Assembly: GCA_009733775.1 (NCBI GenBank)
Contig: WOGZ01000196.1
Span: 1 to 64,000, forward strand
Direction: 5' to 3'
DNA: 64,000 bases
Source: Alectoria sarmentosa
Taxonomy: Eukaryota; Ascomycota; Lecanoromycetes; Lecanorales; Parmeliaceae
Shown: positions 30,181 to 41,034 of the stretch, piece by piece
How the letters are laid out: each line of letters starts with the position of its first letter
Position numbering within the stretch: the stretch's first letter is position 1
Made by a program: the position numbers and the translations under genes
Notes under the pieces: model-generated
What the model was told of the DNA's origin: nothing
The model's database searches: none
The model's input: only the letters and a program-made list of their open reading frames with translations

Positions 30181-30480
30181 AATTTTAACGACTCGTAATA
30201 ATTATTATTAAACTTTTTTCTTTCTTAATATCTTTATAATCGTTTATTAAATTTTTTTAATTTTTACGTCTTTAAAATCGTACGACTTTATATTATAATG
30301 AATATTATATAAATAAATTTTTATATTTTAAAAATATCGCATTATTTATATAAAAAGCGATTGCGTAAAAGAGAAAATTTTTAAAAGTTATATTATATAA
30401 TATTTAATAAATAAATTATAATTAATTATTCGCGAATTTTAACGTTTTTATTTCAATAATTTATAAATAATAATCGAATC
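30181..30480. other. AT-rich tail of the isochore
   Basis: AT-rich sequence with no match elsewhere in the window. Base composition switches to ordinary within about 60 bp near 30480-30540. No gene seen. Confidence 0.7.
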
Positions 30481-30644
30481 ATTTTTACAAACGATCACTT
30501 TCGCTTCGGGTCGATTTGATTGAATGAATGAATGAAAAAATGTTTTAAGTTGACGTGCATTGCACACCGGGCGCGTCTATCGTTATCTAACTAACAAATG
30601 TCGTAATTTTCAAAAGCCTTGCCAACCTCGAACATTGCCGTTCA

Positions 30645-31316
30645 TCAGCTTCTTTCAAATCTGCATCTGGATTCACCCGTGACTCGATAAGAGATACAAA
30701 ACTGCATCAAAATCGCCTCCGGGCACTTGAAAACGAGATACCGAATCATTTCTTTCATCCCGTCCAAATGGTTCTTGCTCACGATTTCCAGCTGCGATTT
30801 CTGCAATGAGCGATGACCCAAACCAGCTGTGATGCAGAGATTATAGTAGGCCGCGATGATGTCGATGCGTTTTATGAGGGTGAAGGTATTTCTTGCGGCC
30901 CCCGCGTATGCTTGTTCGTATGAAGTGCATGCGACGGTCACTCTTTGGACGTTGGTGATCATTTCTCGATTGTTGTTGGCAATGATATTGGAATCTCCCG
31001 TCGCTGGCCGATCAAGCTTCATTAGGTCGAACGCCGTGTTACAGATCGTAGCTGCGTTCTGAGTCCAGACTTGATAGAAGAGCTGGGAGCTGCGGCTTAG
31101 AGATGCGATGTGCGCGGGCGTGGCGAGGTGGCTGTAGATTTGAATGAGGAGCTCGGTTGGGAGGTTGGAAATACGGTCTCTGTTTTCCTTGTGCTACTCC
31201 TCCGGTGAGAGGGGCGGCCATGTTGCCTTGGTGAGTAAGATGGGCATTTTGGATTGCAGCGTCGTAGGACTTTACCGTGATTCAAGGGAGATAGGGAAAG
31301 AAGTTAATAAAGACAT
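30645..31316 (-). CDS. small F-box-like protein (two exons)
   Basis: Coding is read as complement(30645..31178 plus base 31179, 31276..31316), with one intron 31180-31275 (GT at 31275-31274, AG at 31181-31180), giving 191 residues. Right after the splice the protein reads ISNLPTELLIQIYSHLATP followed by a Ser/Leu helix. This is the Leu-Pro-x-Glu-Leu-Leu pattern of an F-box, the Skp1-binding module of SCF ubiquitin ligases. The rest has no recognised substrate-binding repeat and is short for an F-box protein. A stop just upstream in the F-box frame makes the intron necessary. The gene is the first one beside the AT-isochore. The intron is my inference from frame and splice sites; the target is unknown. 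Confidence 0.6.
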
Positions 31317-33902
31317 GTCGAGTAGAGCTTTGTGACTTGCGAGAGTGGTGTTGTTGACAATGAGCTATGTGTTATAAAAGGGACCGTGATCTAGGTCAGC
31401 TAAATGTGAGGCTGCAATCTATTATCACCCTCTGAAATCACTTTGTGTTTTGATCTAGGGCCGCAAAGATATTAGTGCGAGGTGTTGAGGCTGCAATCTG
31501 TCGCAGCTGCGCGGAGACTCTAGGCCTATTCAAAGTCAAATTCCACTGCTGGTCTTTTGCTAAAAGCACCTCTATCAAAAGGCTTCTTTTCTTTGTTACA
31601 AGAACGCGAAGGTCAAGTCACCAAATAACGGCAGACGATGTGCAATGAATGACAAGACCATGCAAATGTGTCTGCTGGTCAATCGATGACCTTTATCCCT
31701 GTGCGAAGCATAGTTTTTGACACTCCAGTCCTTCCTCAATATCTTTCAATGATTGAATCAACACTCTCAAATCTCTTTGACCAGTTCAAAACCTTCAACG
31801 ACCAGATCTATAAAGTCAGGATGATCCAACTCTATCGGGTGGCGAGCACACCACCTAGTGCCCCCGCTCCGCACACTCTGTCGCCTTCATCTCCGCTGAC
31901 GCTCCACGCACCCCAGAATCTGTGTCACAAGCATTGTACAAGAGGGTCAAGGGGTTATTGGCATCATCATTTCTGGCCATCACTAATGGACGTCCCTCTA
32001 GGCAACGTCAACATTTGTTCGAGAAAAATACAAGAACAGTATTGCTACAAACGGTCACGAAGCGGGGTGATGCTGATAGCTTTCTTGAATGAACGTTCCC
32101 TGAGCTTCGAAAAGTATACCCTCGACATTCAAGTAGCGATTCCAGATGGCGATATACAATTGAGGGCTCTCTTCGTTCTTTCCCTGATCTAATGCCACCA
32201 GAACGTCCCCCAAACTTCAGCTACATTGGCAAGTATGTGTCCATGAATAACCCCAAAGTACAAAAGCGTTTTTCCTCTCTCAATTTCGCTTCGCGATTAG
32301 CGTCACAATCAAGGGGCGACTGATGTATTTGCTCAGCGTAGCCAAATGCCCAGATTCTAACTGGCATGCAGTGCATTGGTGTATTACAGGCAGAATTCCT
32401 CTCCTCGATATTGGCGCACGCACAAAAGCTCCATGGCGACAGCGTTCCAAAGTCCTGCCGCCTAGAAATTTACCTTCTACCCTAACGTCAGATGAGGTTC
32501 ATTTCCCATCCAACATCCTGCCGCGGTTAAAAACATAAGATTGGGTCTGAGCTCTGAAGGCGAGATTGAGCTATGTCTTGCCATGCTTGTCTCTTGTCTT
32601 GCCTCGACGTCTGACTAGTACAAGCGAGTTGATCAAACCGGGTACTACATCTTCATGTCCCTATTGCGAATCCTCATACTGCTAATTGAGATGTAGAGAT
32701 ACTACATTTGGAGGGCCCCCTGTCTGTTTGCACGGTTGTTTGTAAGAAGTTCAAGATTGCCCCCAAGGCCTTAGCCGTTAACGCCGGCTCTCGCTGTAAT
32801 TGGATCGCTTACAAGAGGCGGGCGCTTGGTCCTTGACGTCATCCAGAAGGGCCGATGAAGGCTCTAGATCTTTTGCCTATAGAGAAGAAGTCTACGATGC
32901 CACCTTCGGGGGACAAATCATGCCATCCCACGTCAAACAATCCTTTCGGCCGTCAACTCGCACAAGAGCAATCACACTATTTTCAGCCATGTACCTCTCC
33001 TTGCGATTATGTGTTCGTACATACAATCAACATCTAACCCTAGCCATTTTAAGACTAACTTTCTTGTCAGAGCCCTCGACCATCCTCCCGAGGGAGAACT
33101 ATAATATCCTTTGAATTGGTGTTTCTTTTTGGCGACTTCAAGATGCCAAAGCAAAATGTTCGAGGGTCAAATACCGCTTGGATTTTCAAGGGAATGCGCG
33201 ATCTAAGCAAGATTATGCAGGGATGGCAAACGTGGCTCCTATAGCGTCCGAGGGTGGCTTGAAACTTTGTCCTTCTTTTGGACCTCAACGTCGTACCGCC
33301 GAATCGGACTCCCTCGGATTGTTTGATTATTGTTCGCTAGGTGATGGCGGTTAACGCACTATTGGTTTCGATAGGTCAATTCTCAATTCTGCAATCTTAT
33401 CATGCAGAATCTCAGGGGAAATCTAGCAAATTGTCTGGCTCTCAGCTGAAAATGCGCCGCCCGCTTCCGTTTGGAAACGGACAAAAGACTGTGTCGCTAT
33501 CCAATGAGATTCGGACACTCCCTTCGTACACCTTCCTAATGCGACATGGAAGGATGTAAGATACTGCAGTGGAAACGTGCTGCAGTAGTGGGACAGTAGT
33601 GGGGCATGGAGAGGTGTGTGCCGCCAGGTGTGCGAGTGAGATTGATTTTTTTCATTCAAGTAGTGCGCTGTGCGTTGCTCCCAGGATTTTTTCTTCTTCT
33701 TCATCGGTCACCAGCTTGACGTTCATTGCCCACGTTCCTTACCCATCAACAATCTCTGCAAGTTCAGAGATTACACACTCATTATCAACTGTACATTCTT
33801 GCTTTCAATCTCAAGCTTTCGACTTCTCCGCCTGGTGCCAAAATCCGTCCTCCTTGCAAACCAATCGTTGTCACGCTTCGAGAGCCTTTCCATTCCCTCA
33901 AA
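31317..33902. other. 2.6-kb stretch without a supportable gene
   Basis: Base composition is normal, but only short overlapping frames are present. The longest, 31668-32192 on plus, would give 174 residues with no signal peptide, no recognised domain and no in-frame neighbours across plausible introns. CT-rich tracts just before 33903 fit the leader of the next gene. Confidence 0.5.
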
Positions 33903-34799
33903 ATGAAGACAACCAACGCATACACGAGCATAGTCCTCGCCCTCATAGGTGCCGGGGATGTTCTCGCTCATACACACCACCACCATTCCAGGGAACTAAT
34001 TGAGCCAACCAGCACCCTCTCGCTCACCGCCTCCGCAACCGCCACTGCCTACCCCACTGTCTCTGCGCCTGCCAACTCCACCTACGGAGGCAACTCCACC
34101 ACCGGAGGCAGCCCCATCACGGCCGGCAGCTGCGACAACTGCGACGGCGTCTGCGTCACCTTCGGCGCCACCAGCGACGACCTCTGGTACTGGTGGAACG
34201 GCGGGCCCGGCGGCGATCCCTCCACCTTCGGTGAAAATCAAATAGGCCCCGTCTGCCTGACAGATGGCGGCGCCATGTTCGTCGGCAGCTCCAACAACGT
34301 AGCGACGGGGGGTGGCAACACGAAGTTCGAATGGTCCGTCGGCGCCAGCTTTTCAAACTTCGACGTCAGCGTCTGCGACGGCTTCAGCGTGCCCATGACC
34401 TGCACCGGCTTTGGCGGGAACGAGAGCCCTTATGTCACGATCGGTGGAGGCGAGCTATGCGCCAGCGATTGCCCGGCCGCCGATGAATATGAAGGGAATT
34501 GTAGGAATCTGGGGGCACATACTGGAAGTTTGGCCGAGGTGCCTAGCTGTTTCCAAGAGGGGGCTGGAGCGGAGGGAGTGGATGGGACGAACAATTACTG
34601 GCTATACGATAACTATTCTGTTCAGGCCATCTTCACTGGCAGGACCGATGTCGTTTGCACAGTTGGTGCAACGAGCTCGAAGGCGAAGAGAGGAGATGTG
34701 GGACACAGCGCGGCGGAGCTGGGGCCGAGAGCAAGCAAGCATCGCCAACATGGACACCAGAGGCGCGCGCATGGACACGGTCTAAACGTTGTTTCTTAA
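33903..34799 (+). CDS. secreted thaumatin-like protein
   Basis: Single exon, 298 residues from the ATG at 33903. The frame stays open upstream, but this ATG is the one followed at once by a signal peptide (MKTTNAYTSIVLALIGAGDV, cleavage likely after LAH). A His run and a Ser/Thr/Ala-rich spacer follow to about residue 80. A Cys-rich domain then begins at CDNCDGVC and carries FDVSVCDGFSVPMTC, very like the '(Y/F)DVSxVDGFNxPM' signature of thaumatin-like proteins. The C-terminus is basic, with KAKR and Arg/His-rich sequence, so a Kex2-type cut is possible. Fungal members are secreted or wall-associated, some with glucan-related roles. The exact activity here is unknown. Codon use is GC-rich, unlike the isochore. 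Confidence 0.75.
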   Translation: MKTTNAYTSIVLALIGAGDVLAHTHHHHSRELIEPTSTLSLTASATATAYPTVSAPANSTYGGNSTTGGSPITAGSCDNCDGVCVTFGATSDDLWYWWNGGPGGDPSTFGENQIGPVCLTDGGAMFVGSSNNVATGGGNTKFEWSVGASFSNFDVSVCDGFSVPMTCTGFGGNESPYVTIGGGELCASDCPAADEYEGNCRNLGAHTGSLAEVPSCFQEGAGAEGVDGTNNYWLYDNYSVQAIFTGRTDVVCTVGATSSKAKRGDVGHSAAELGPRASKHRQHGHQRRAHGHGLNVVS

Positions 34800-35512
34800 A
34801 GGGAGCACTTGGGGGTCCAAGCTGTGATTGTGGGGACCACGAACATATTTCACTTCTTCTTTCACTCTTTGGGTTGTGATTGGTGTATCTTGGATCACTT
34901 GGTTTGGGGGGGGTGCCGGATTATATTGTATAGGTTGAGATACCACGCTCGTTATGGGATTACAAGCCCATCTTCTTGTCAAATCAGAACACATACCTAC
35001 CTTGATAGTTACGATTTCATGAATGTGGTTTGTAGAACCACGACAATGAAGACATTAACGAACTTGGATTCAACTTCGAAGATGATTTCAATCTCGACGA
35101 GAAGTGTTTTGTAGTGGGCGTAGAGAAGGCGCGTCTCGTGTTGCCCAGTCAGAAAGCCACGAATCCTAAGCATATAATTGGTTGCTTCTATCTGATAAGC
35201 ACTAGCGCGCAACCTCCGTGGGGATATATATTCGGATCGTATTCTACATGTACTCAATGTAAGTTCCATTCCAACTTCGAACCTTTGAAAATAGGTTACA
35301 AGTAGATTCGAAACAAGCTCCATCGTTCAACACACCCTGATAGGCGAAAACTTTGCTGTGCCACTGTTCCCCTTGCATTTCTCCAACGGTGTCACTGTTG
35401 TTTGCATTGGAAGGATTTTAGGTTCTCACTGCATAGTGCATCATGTACCTCCTCACACCATCTCTCGAGTCACAATCCACCTCCATCGGTTTCATGTGTT
35501 GCAGTCTCTACC
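34800..35512. other. intergenic region between secreted protein and GNAT genes
   Basis: Short overlapping frames only. A G-run at about 34907-34914 and a CT-rich leader just before 35513 are visible. No gene is supported. Confidence 0.6.
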
Positions 35513-36204
35513 ATGCCTCTCAACCTCTCTCCGGCAAGCAAAGAAGACATCCCCCGCCTCGTCGAGATCCTCTTCTCAGCCTTCGCCAACGACCCGTTAC
35601 TCATGACATGTTACCCTTCCACGCCCTCAAATCACACATGGTGGGTCCAGACAATCCTGACTCAGATGCAACACCCCTCGACCGTCATCATGAAGATAGT
35701 AGACTCAGAGACAGAGGAGACAGTCTCATTTGCAAAATGGTTGGTCCATCACCAGCCGGACGACGGTGTTCGCAGTGAAGCAACATCAGGCGCCGTGCAA
35801 CCAGTCAATCCATCACCAGACATGAACGTTCCAGCCTGCCAGAGTCTGGCAGAAGCGCAGTATAAGATGCGTACATCAATAATGTCAGCCCGTCCTCACA
35901 TCTGTAAGAGCCTTCTGGTCCCACTCTTATTTGCGTGCAACATTGACCAAGCGCTTACCAAGGGCTGAACGCTTTGGCAACATCTCCAAAATACCAACGC
36001 CGTGGGGCCGCAACGATGCTTGTGCAGTGGGGTACGCAGAAGGCTCAGCAAGACAACCTCGAGTGCTTCAGCGCGTGTACAAATGACGCAAGAACTAATG
36101 TTCGAAGAATTCTGGAGCGCGCGGGATGGAGCTTGAAGGGTGGGGAGATCGTGCTGCCGAGAGAGGATTTGGGTGTATTTGGGGCGTGGAGACAATGTAG
36201 CTGA
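35513..36204 (+). CDS. GNAT-family N-acetyltransferase (two exons)
   Basis: join(35513..35903, 35963..36204), 210 residues. The 59-bp intron (GTAAGA..AAG) removes a stop and joins ...RPHI to WLNALATSPKYQRRGAATML. That stretch contains the acetyl-CoA-binding motif A of GNATs (Q-R-R-G-A-A, i.e. Q/R-x-x-G-x-A). The N-terminus starts MPLNLSPASKEDIPRLVEI, the usual opening strand and helix of fungal GNATs of the 'xxATxxDIPxLxEI' type. The C-terminus has ERAGW followed by an acidic/hydrophobic end, matching the last strand. The ATG at 35513 fits family length; upstream frame is leader. The substrate cannot be told. A MITE lies 220 bp downstream. Confidence 0.85.
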
Positions 36205-36424
36205 TCGTGACTAGCTGGGGCGGTTTTCCAGAGAAGCCTCGGTAGTAGAAATTGGCCGGTATTCCAAATGTGAGGTATCGAGGATAGAATTGTGCATGAC
36301 GGATCCAAAGATGACTCGTGAATACCAAAGCACCAATTCCACCGATCACTTCTGCGCCCTATCAAGTAACTGAAGTGCTGTTGGCAGAAGTACAACACAT
36401 CTGAGGGCTGACTAGGGAGGTTTA

Positions 36425-36846
36425 GTAACAATAATTAAAAGAAATAATTAAAAAGAAATACGCATTGAGTATCACAGCTAAATTTTTCATTATCAGATTT
36501 GACATAAGCTTGACAAAAAAAATTACTCAATAAGGTAATTTTTCGGATGGCGATTAAATCAATGGTTTAATCTATTAAATTATTGATTTACAACAAATTC
36601 GATAACTTTTCAACTTCTCAATTATATATTATCAACAAAAGCGATTAAAAAATTACGCTTTTTTAATAACACTTTTTACATATATTAATGCATAATTTTC
36701 GAAATTTTTAGAAAAATTAATTGATGTTAACCCGCATAAAATAGAGATTTTTAAAATTTAAAAATTTTGATGATTTTTGCCAAGCTCGATGATTTAATTA
36801 TTTCTTTTAATTATTTTTTTTAATCATTTCTTTTAATTATCGTTGC
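36425..36846. mobile_element. 422-bp MITE with TA target duplication
   Basis: The left end (TA)GTAACAATAATTAAAAG and the reverse complement of the right end (TA)GCAACGATAATTAAAAG form terminal inverted repeats of about 30 bp, continuing with AAATRATTAAAA. TA dinucleotides at 36423-36424 and 36847-36848 flank the element. The right end carries the TIR motif twice. There is no open frame of note inside. TA target duplication is typical of Tc1/mariner-type transposons, so this is probably a non-autonomous derivative. It is AT-rich and may be partly RIP-changed. Confidence 0.8.
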
Positions 36847-36848
36847 TA

Positions 36849-37140
36849 AATCTTTTTATTATATGATGTAAAAAAACAAAACTTGATTAAATATTGAATA
36901 AAGTTGATTATGTGAGTACACATCGAAAATGTTATATATTAATATTTATTATATATGCTTATTTTATAATACTTTGATTATTAAATGAGCGAAGTGCTGA
37001 AATTTATTTTTAAAACTAAACATCTCATCTTTCGATAAAAATAGATTTACGAACTTATTATTAACTATTAATTTAAACTTTTAATTTCATTTTTACGGAC
37101 CTTTAATAAATAGATACCTCATCGTCTTATTTGATTTCTT
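36849..37140. other. AT-rich stretch downstream of the MITE
   Basis: AT-rich DNA without frames, returning to normal composition near 37140. It could be the remains of another inserted element. No ends were found. Confidence 0.5.
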
Positions 37141-37188
37141 TCTATAACACCTTGCGGCCCGATTGAGCCTAGCGTAGCTTGGCACCAC

Positions 37189-37196
37189 TATATATA
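37189..37196 (+). promoter_or_regulatory. TATA-box candidate for the F-box gene
   Basis: TATATATA, about 220 bp before the chosen ATG at 37410. The CT/CA-rich leader in between (including 37270-37300) fits a fungal 5' UTR. Confidence 0.35.
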
Positions 37197-37409
37197 CGAC
37201 CTTTCACCGAACGTAAAACTCTTCATAGTTAGTATCCTCGCTAAATTACAATACTGATACGCTCTATTTTTACTCATCATCAACACATTGCTATCACAAC
37301 TTGGTCCTTGCATGACCTCAAATACATCAATAAGCTGAGAGCTGAAAAGATCTACTTGTTGGCGCACTGCTTAGGCTTGTCTACGGCCTCGACTGAATTC
37401 GTCTCAAGC

Positions 37410-38807
37410 ATGCCTCGAATGCTTGCCCTCCCAAATGAAATCCTGTTGCAAGTTATCGAAAAGCTTTCGCATGGCGGTCTTGAAAACTTTGCCTTGACCT
37501 GCAAACGGATCCTAGATCTTAGCTGGGATGCCATACAGGAGAAGAAAAATACCTACGCCACCATCACTTGCGGTGCCACTAGTGGACTTCATTTATTCGA
37601 TTTCCTCCACGACATTCTACTCGATGACTCTATCGCTGTCTACACCACAGAGTTCCTCATAGGAAATAGGTCAGTCAGAGGTGGATCGTGTCAGACTGCC
37701 CACCAAGTTTGCCAGAATCTCCTTGGAGTTGAGCATGAAATTGACGCAGTGCTTAGCGCATGCCCTTATCTAGACTGTGACCAAGGCAACGAATTCAAGC
37801 AACTGATCATGACTGGGGATGAAGACATGGTTGCAGCACTTTTGATCACACTACTGCCAAACCTCCTTTCTATCAAGATGCGCGGCTGTTCCTTATGGGA
37901 TTATCCAATTCTCAGCCAATTGTTTGATAATATCAGCGAATCCCCTTCATGCAAGGCCCTCGGTAGAGATTGGGACAGTGCAGCTAGATACGTCCAGCAG
38001 GAAGCTAGGAGGAAGAGAGACAGCATGGAGTTGAGCACAGCTTGTACTACTACGAGTGCGAGTAGACGGATCGAGGCTTTGGGCAAAGTCCGCGATGCAA
38101 ACATCATTTGCGAAACCGCACTTACTGATTTTCCATGGCCCTCGCCTTTTCTAAGTCTGCCATCTATGCAGTCAGTATCTTGCAGAAACTTTACCATTGC
38201 CGACCGGCTTGAGCGCATTTACAGCCCATACAGCATCGCAAATCTCGACTTTCAAAACATCTCCACTGATGCTATATGTCTGGGAGAACTCCTGACAAAC
38301 ATCTCCAGTCTTCGCCACTTCAGATACGTTGAATCCACATTCAAAGGAGAACCCTGCGATATCATCCGAATTCTATCTCTGAAGCAAAATCGCAGCCTCA
38401 TCTCCTTGACCCTCACTGGAAATCGCTACGCAGTAGCCTCGAGACAATGGACCGGCTTTGTAAGCTACCTCAAAGACTTCCAAGCCCTGAAAACGATCAG
38501 TTTGGACAACACCATGCTCTTTGAAGACTACAACAAAGGGACGGAAAACAATGCACCTGGGGTCCCATGGCGCAAAGTCTCTTCCAATGTTGAATTACTA
38601 CCAATTACGGTGACTAGCCTGACAATGGCTCAACCGTTCGCAGAGGGCGTGGGCATCGAGCTGCTGAAGAGCTTGCCGAAGCAGAAAATGAAGGGTCTCT
38701 CAGGCTTGACAGAAGTCAGCTTTGAGCATGAGCCCACTCTAGGAGCTGATTTGGAAGACGCTCTGAAGGACGCGGGCATCGAATTGCGTTTTCCGAACAG
38801 AGCATGA
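37410..38807 (+). CDS. F-box protein, long form with LRR-like C-terminal part
   Basis: Single exon, 465 residues from the first in-frame ATG (37410). The frame is open to 37308, but no earlier ATG exists. Residues 4-40 read LALPNEILLQVIEKLSHGG..NFALTCKRI, an F-box that should bind Skp1. The C-terminal half has spaced leucine stretches (ISSLRHFRYVES, SLISLTLTGNR, LKTISLDNT) like degenerate leucine-rich repeats for target binding. This architecture is common in large, fast-evolving F-box families of ascomycetes. It lies directly after an AT-rich block with a MITE. The substrate is unknown. Confidence 0.8.
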   Translation: MPRMLALPNEILLQVIEKLSHGGLENFALTCKRILDLSWDAIQEKKNTYATITCGATSGLHLFDFLHDILLDDSIAVYTTEFLIGNRSVRGGSCQTAHQVCQNLLGVEHEIDAVLSACPYLDCDQGNEFKQLIMTGDEDMVAALLITLLPNLLSIKMRGCSLWDYPILSQLFDNISESPSCKALGRDWDSAARYVQQEARRKRDSMELSTACTTTSASRRIEALGKVRDANIICETALTDFPWPSPFLSLPSMQSVSCRNFTIADRLERIYSPYSIANLDFQNISTDAICLGELLTNISSLRHFRYVESTFKGEPCDIIRILSLKQNRSLISLTLTGNRYAVASRQWTGFVSYLKDFQALKTISLDNTMLFEDYNKGTENNAPGVPWRKVSSNVELLPITVTSLTMAQPFAEGVGIELLKSLPKQKMKGLSGLTEVSFEHEPTLGADLEDALKDAGIELRFPNRA

Positions 38808-39996
38808 AAGAGGGAAGGAATTACAATGACGGCATGTTCGAAAGATCGGGAGGGTATGGGATCGTGCAAGTCAGGGCGAAGACAATGGCGATTTCACGAA
38901 GAAAGATTGAGTCTAGGGCATAGATGTTGAGCCGGCAGTCTTGAAAGAGAGCAATGGGACTTTGAAGGTAAAGAGCCCAGATATGATACAAGGGGCTTTT
39001 CAGAAAATCCCACAGTCCTATTTCCACTCCCATTACTACTACCACCAAAGATAGAACATATTTGCTTAGTCTGCATAGGTGTTCCTTTGACACCTGACAG
39101 TAAGGGAGAGACAAGCCAAGCGTTCCAGAACACATTACAAAACGTCCTCGCTAGAAACGATCATAAGAAAATGACCAAAGATTTCTGCTGACTATATTCA
39201 AAAGGCTTTTCACGCTTCAGTGTTTTCACGTGTTGAGCAATGGAGACCGCCCCCCCCCCCAACAACAGACCAGACTTGCAAGAAATGCCACGAAAGGCTA
39301 GAATTCGATGACCTCTGAGGCCTTGTTCCCAAATCACCAATGCTAAACCGCCCACACCGTGATCAATGGCTTCAATGCCAGCGACATCAAGCCTAGGCCT
39401 GCTCTCCGCGCTCCTACTTGCATGCAAGGTTTTCCTATTCCGACCCAAATGCGCAGAATACCAACGCCATCAACGAACGACTCAGTGTGCGTTCAGAAGA
39501 CTCCCCAATGACCCCAAAGAGATTTGTTATCTCATCCCCAGAAATGTGGGCCTTGATTATATTAGTCGGGGAATCTCTCACCCCGCTCTCCTGTCTAGGG
39601 ACCTTGTACGCCTCGGTAGCAGAGACTCTGAGTGTTTACGCCGTGTCCTCGTTTCCAGAATCCGCCGACGGTCCCAGATGTTGGATTTCATGGACTATAA
39701 ACCCAAGAGGGAGTCCCTGGCCCTGTTTGACACAGATGAGTAACGGCTCCCATTTAGTGATTGTCTGCATCACTGCGCTCAGATCTATTAATTGCTGTGC
39801 TGGTAAAACATTCAACACTCGTTTCCAGTCTGTACAGCCAGTCGATTTTGGCCACATTCGGTTTGCCTTCTCGTCGTTTGATGTTTGGCAACCGATTCCA
39901 AACAGCTCTTCCCGTTCCGAATATAAATCCTCGCAGCAAATTCTTTTTCAACTTCTCAGGCCCAAGGATCTTCTAACCATTACACTCACCGTCACC
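38808..39996. other. 1.2-kb intergenic region
   Basis: Holds an 11-base C homopolymer at 39250-39260 and scattered short frames. An open frame runs into the next gene from 39418, but its first part has no recognisable content. The stretch before 39997 is CT/AC-rich and ends in a strong start context, as expected for a leader. No gene called. Confidence 0.5.
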
Positions 39997-41034
39997 ATGG
40001 CCGGCAAGCTACCTGTAAAGACCTCTCAGTTAAAAGCGCCAGACGAAGAGACCGTTGAGGAAATGATTCACGTGTATCAAGCAGCTTTCAAAAACGACCG
40101 ATGCATGCAGCTCAAATACACCATGCCAGACCTCATGGAACGCATGGCAGGAACCATTGCCACAAACGTCAAGAAGCCCGAATACGAATTCATCATTGCC
40201 CGAAACAAAGCAGACCACATCGTCGGCTGGCTCGCGCTAGCCTTCAAACTTGAAGAAAAGAAACGACTGAGCGAAGAGCACGTGCTGCTCACGCAATATG
40301 CTCTACTACCGGACATCGTAGCCAAAGGGAAGAGTCAGGGGATCGGCACGGACGAAATGAAGAGTCTGGCGCACTCGGTGTTTCAGGAATTCAAAGACGC
40401 GCGAGAGAGACAACTGCCCGATACGCATTGCATCCTTTGCACCCTCGTCGTGGATCCCGAGTACCAAACCAGAGGCGTTGCGTCTACCTTGCTCTGCAAA
40501 GCCATCAGTCTCTGCGAAGCCTTTTCATTCCCGATCTGGGTGCAAGCGCCCGAAGACTGTCAGAGTCTTTTTGAGAGACATCTCTTCGAGGAAGTTGGCG
40601 AGTACCAACTCGATCTCAACGAGTTTGTGCCGAAGCCGGGCGGGAATGGCAAGGCGGTTGCCGAGGCCGCGTTGGGAACTTACGTGTGGAAATTCATGGT
40701 GCGTAAGGAGCCCCTGGAGCAGGCGATCCAAGCATACAGGTCATCAAAGGTGTATGCAGAGGGTCAAGCGGACCAAAGAACGGACAAAGCACTCCTTGGG
40801 AAAGGTAAAGAGCCGGCGCGGATGGCGAAAGAACCTGCAGAGGTTGAAGAGGAACCCGGAGAGACAGAGCCACTACTCGGGAAGGACAAAGCATCAGCGA
40901 GTGCAGAGAGCGTGGTCGCTTCAAGTCTTGCAGAAGAGGGCCCCTCAACGCCGCTGCTCACCAAGTCAAGTTCAAAGGTGAATCGAACTGTGGGGGCGAA
41001 GGAGAAAATGGTGGGAAATAGAATGAGTTCTTGA
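39997..41034 (+). CDS. GNAT-type acetyltransferase with a low-complexity tail
   Basis: Single exon, 345 residues. The ATG at 39997 sits in an excellent context (GTCACCATGG), although the frame is open further upstream. Residues about 1-225 look like a GNAT: an N-terminal helix (EETVEEMIHVYQAAF), a strand with ARNKADHIVGWLALAF, then LVVDPEYQTRGVASTLL, which carries the Q-x-x-G-x-A acetyl-CoA loop. The last 100 residues are rich in Glu, Lys, Pro and Ser and contain three similar short blocks (KALLGKGK, EPLLGKDK, TPLLTKSS). The block repeats suggest a disordered tail of unknown job. It converges on the aminotransferase-like gene at 41607. The substrate is unknown. Confidence 0.8.
   Translation: MAGKLPVKTSQLKAPDEETVEEMIHVYQAAFKNDRCMQLKYTMPDLMERMAGTIATNVKKPEYEFIIARNKADHIVGWLALAFKLEEKKRLSEEHVLLTQYALLPDIVAKGKSQGIGTDEMKSLAHSVFQEFKDARERQLPDTHCILCTLVVDPEYQTRGVASTLLCKAISLCEAFSFPIWVQAPEDCQSLFERHLFEEVGEYQLDLNEFVPKPGGNGKAVAEAALGTYVWKFMVRKEPLEQAIQAYRSSKVYAEGQADQRTDKALLGKGKEPARMAKEPAEVEEEPGETEPLLGKDKASASAESVVASSLAEEGPSTPLLTKSSSKVNRTVGAKEKMVGNRMSS

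Noticed and set aside
31668..32192. 174-codon plus-strand frame, with a faint look of a HORMA-type protein near its end
   Set aside because: No continuous domain, no supporting introns, and similar lengths occur by chance on both strands nearby.
34000..34356. Pro/Ala- and Arg-rich frames on the other strand and frame of the thaumatin-like gene
   Set aside because: Shadows of a GC-rich coding region. The signal peptide and family motif support only the frame starting at 33903.
37308..37409. N-terminal extension of the F-box gene
   Set aside because: The extension begins at TTG, not ATG. The first in-frame ATG is at 37410, just before the F-box.
39418..39996. Upstream extension of the GNAT frame (about 190 codons)
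   Set aside because: No recognisable content, and the ATG at 39997 has a far better start context and matches family length.
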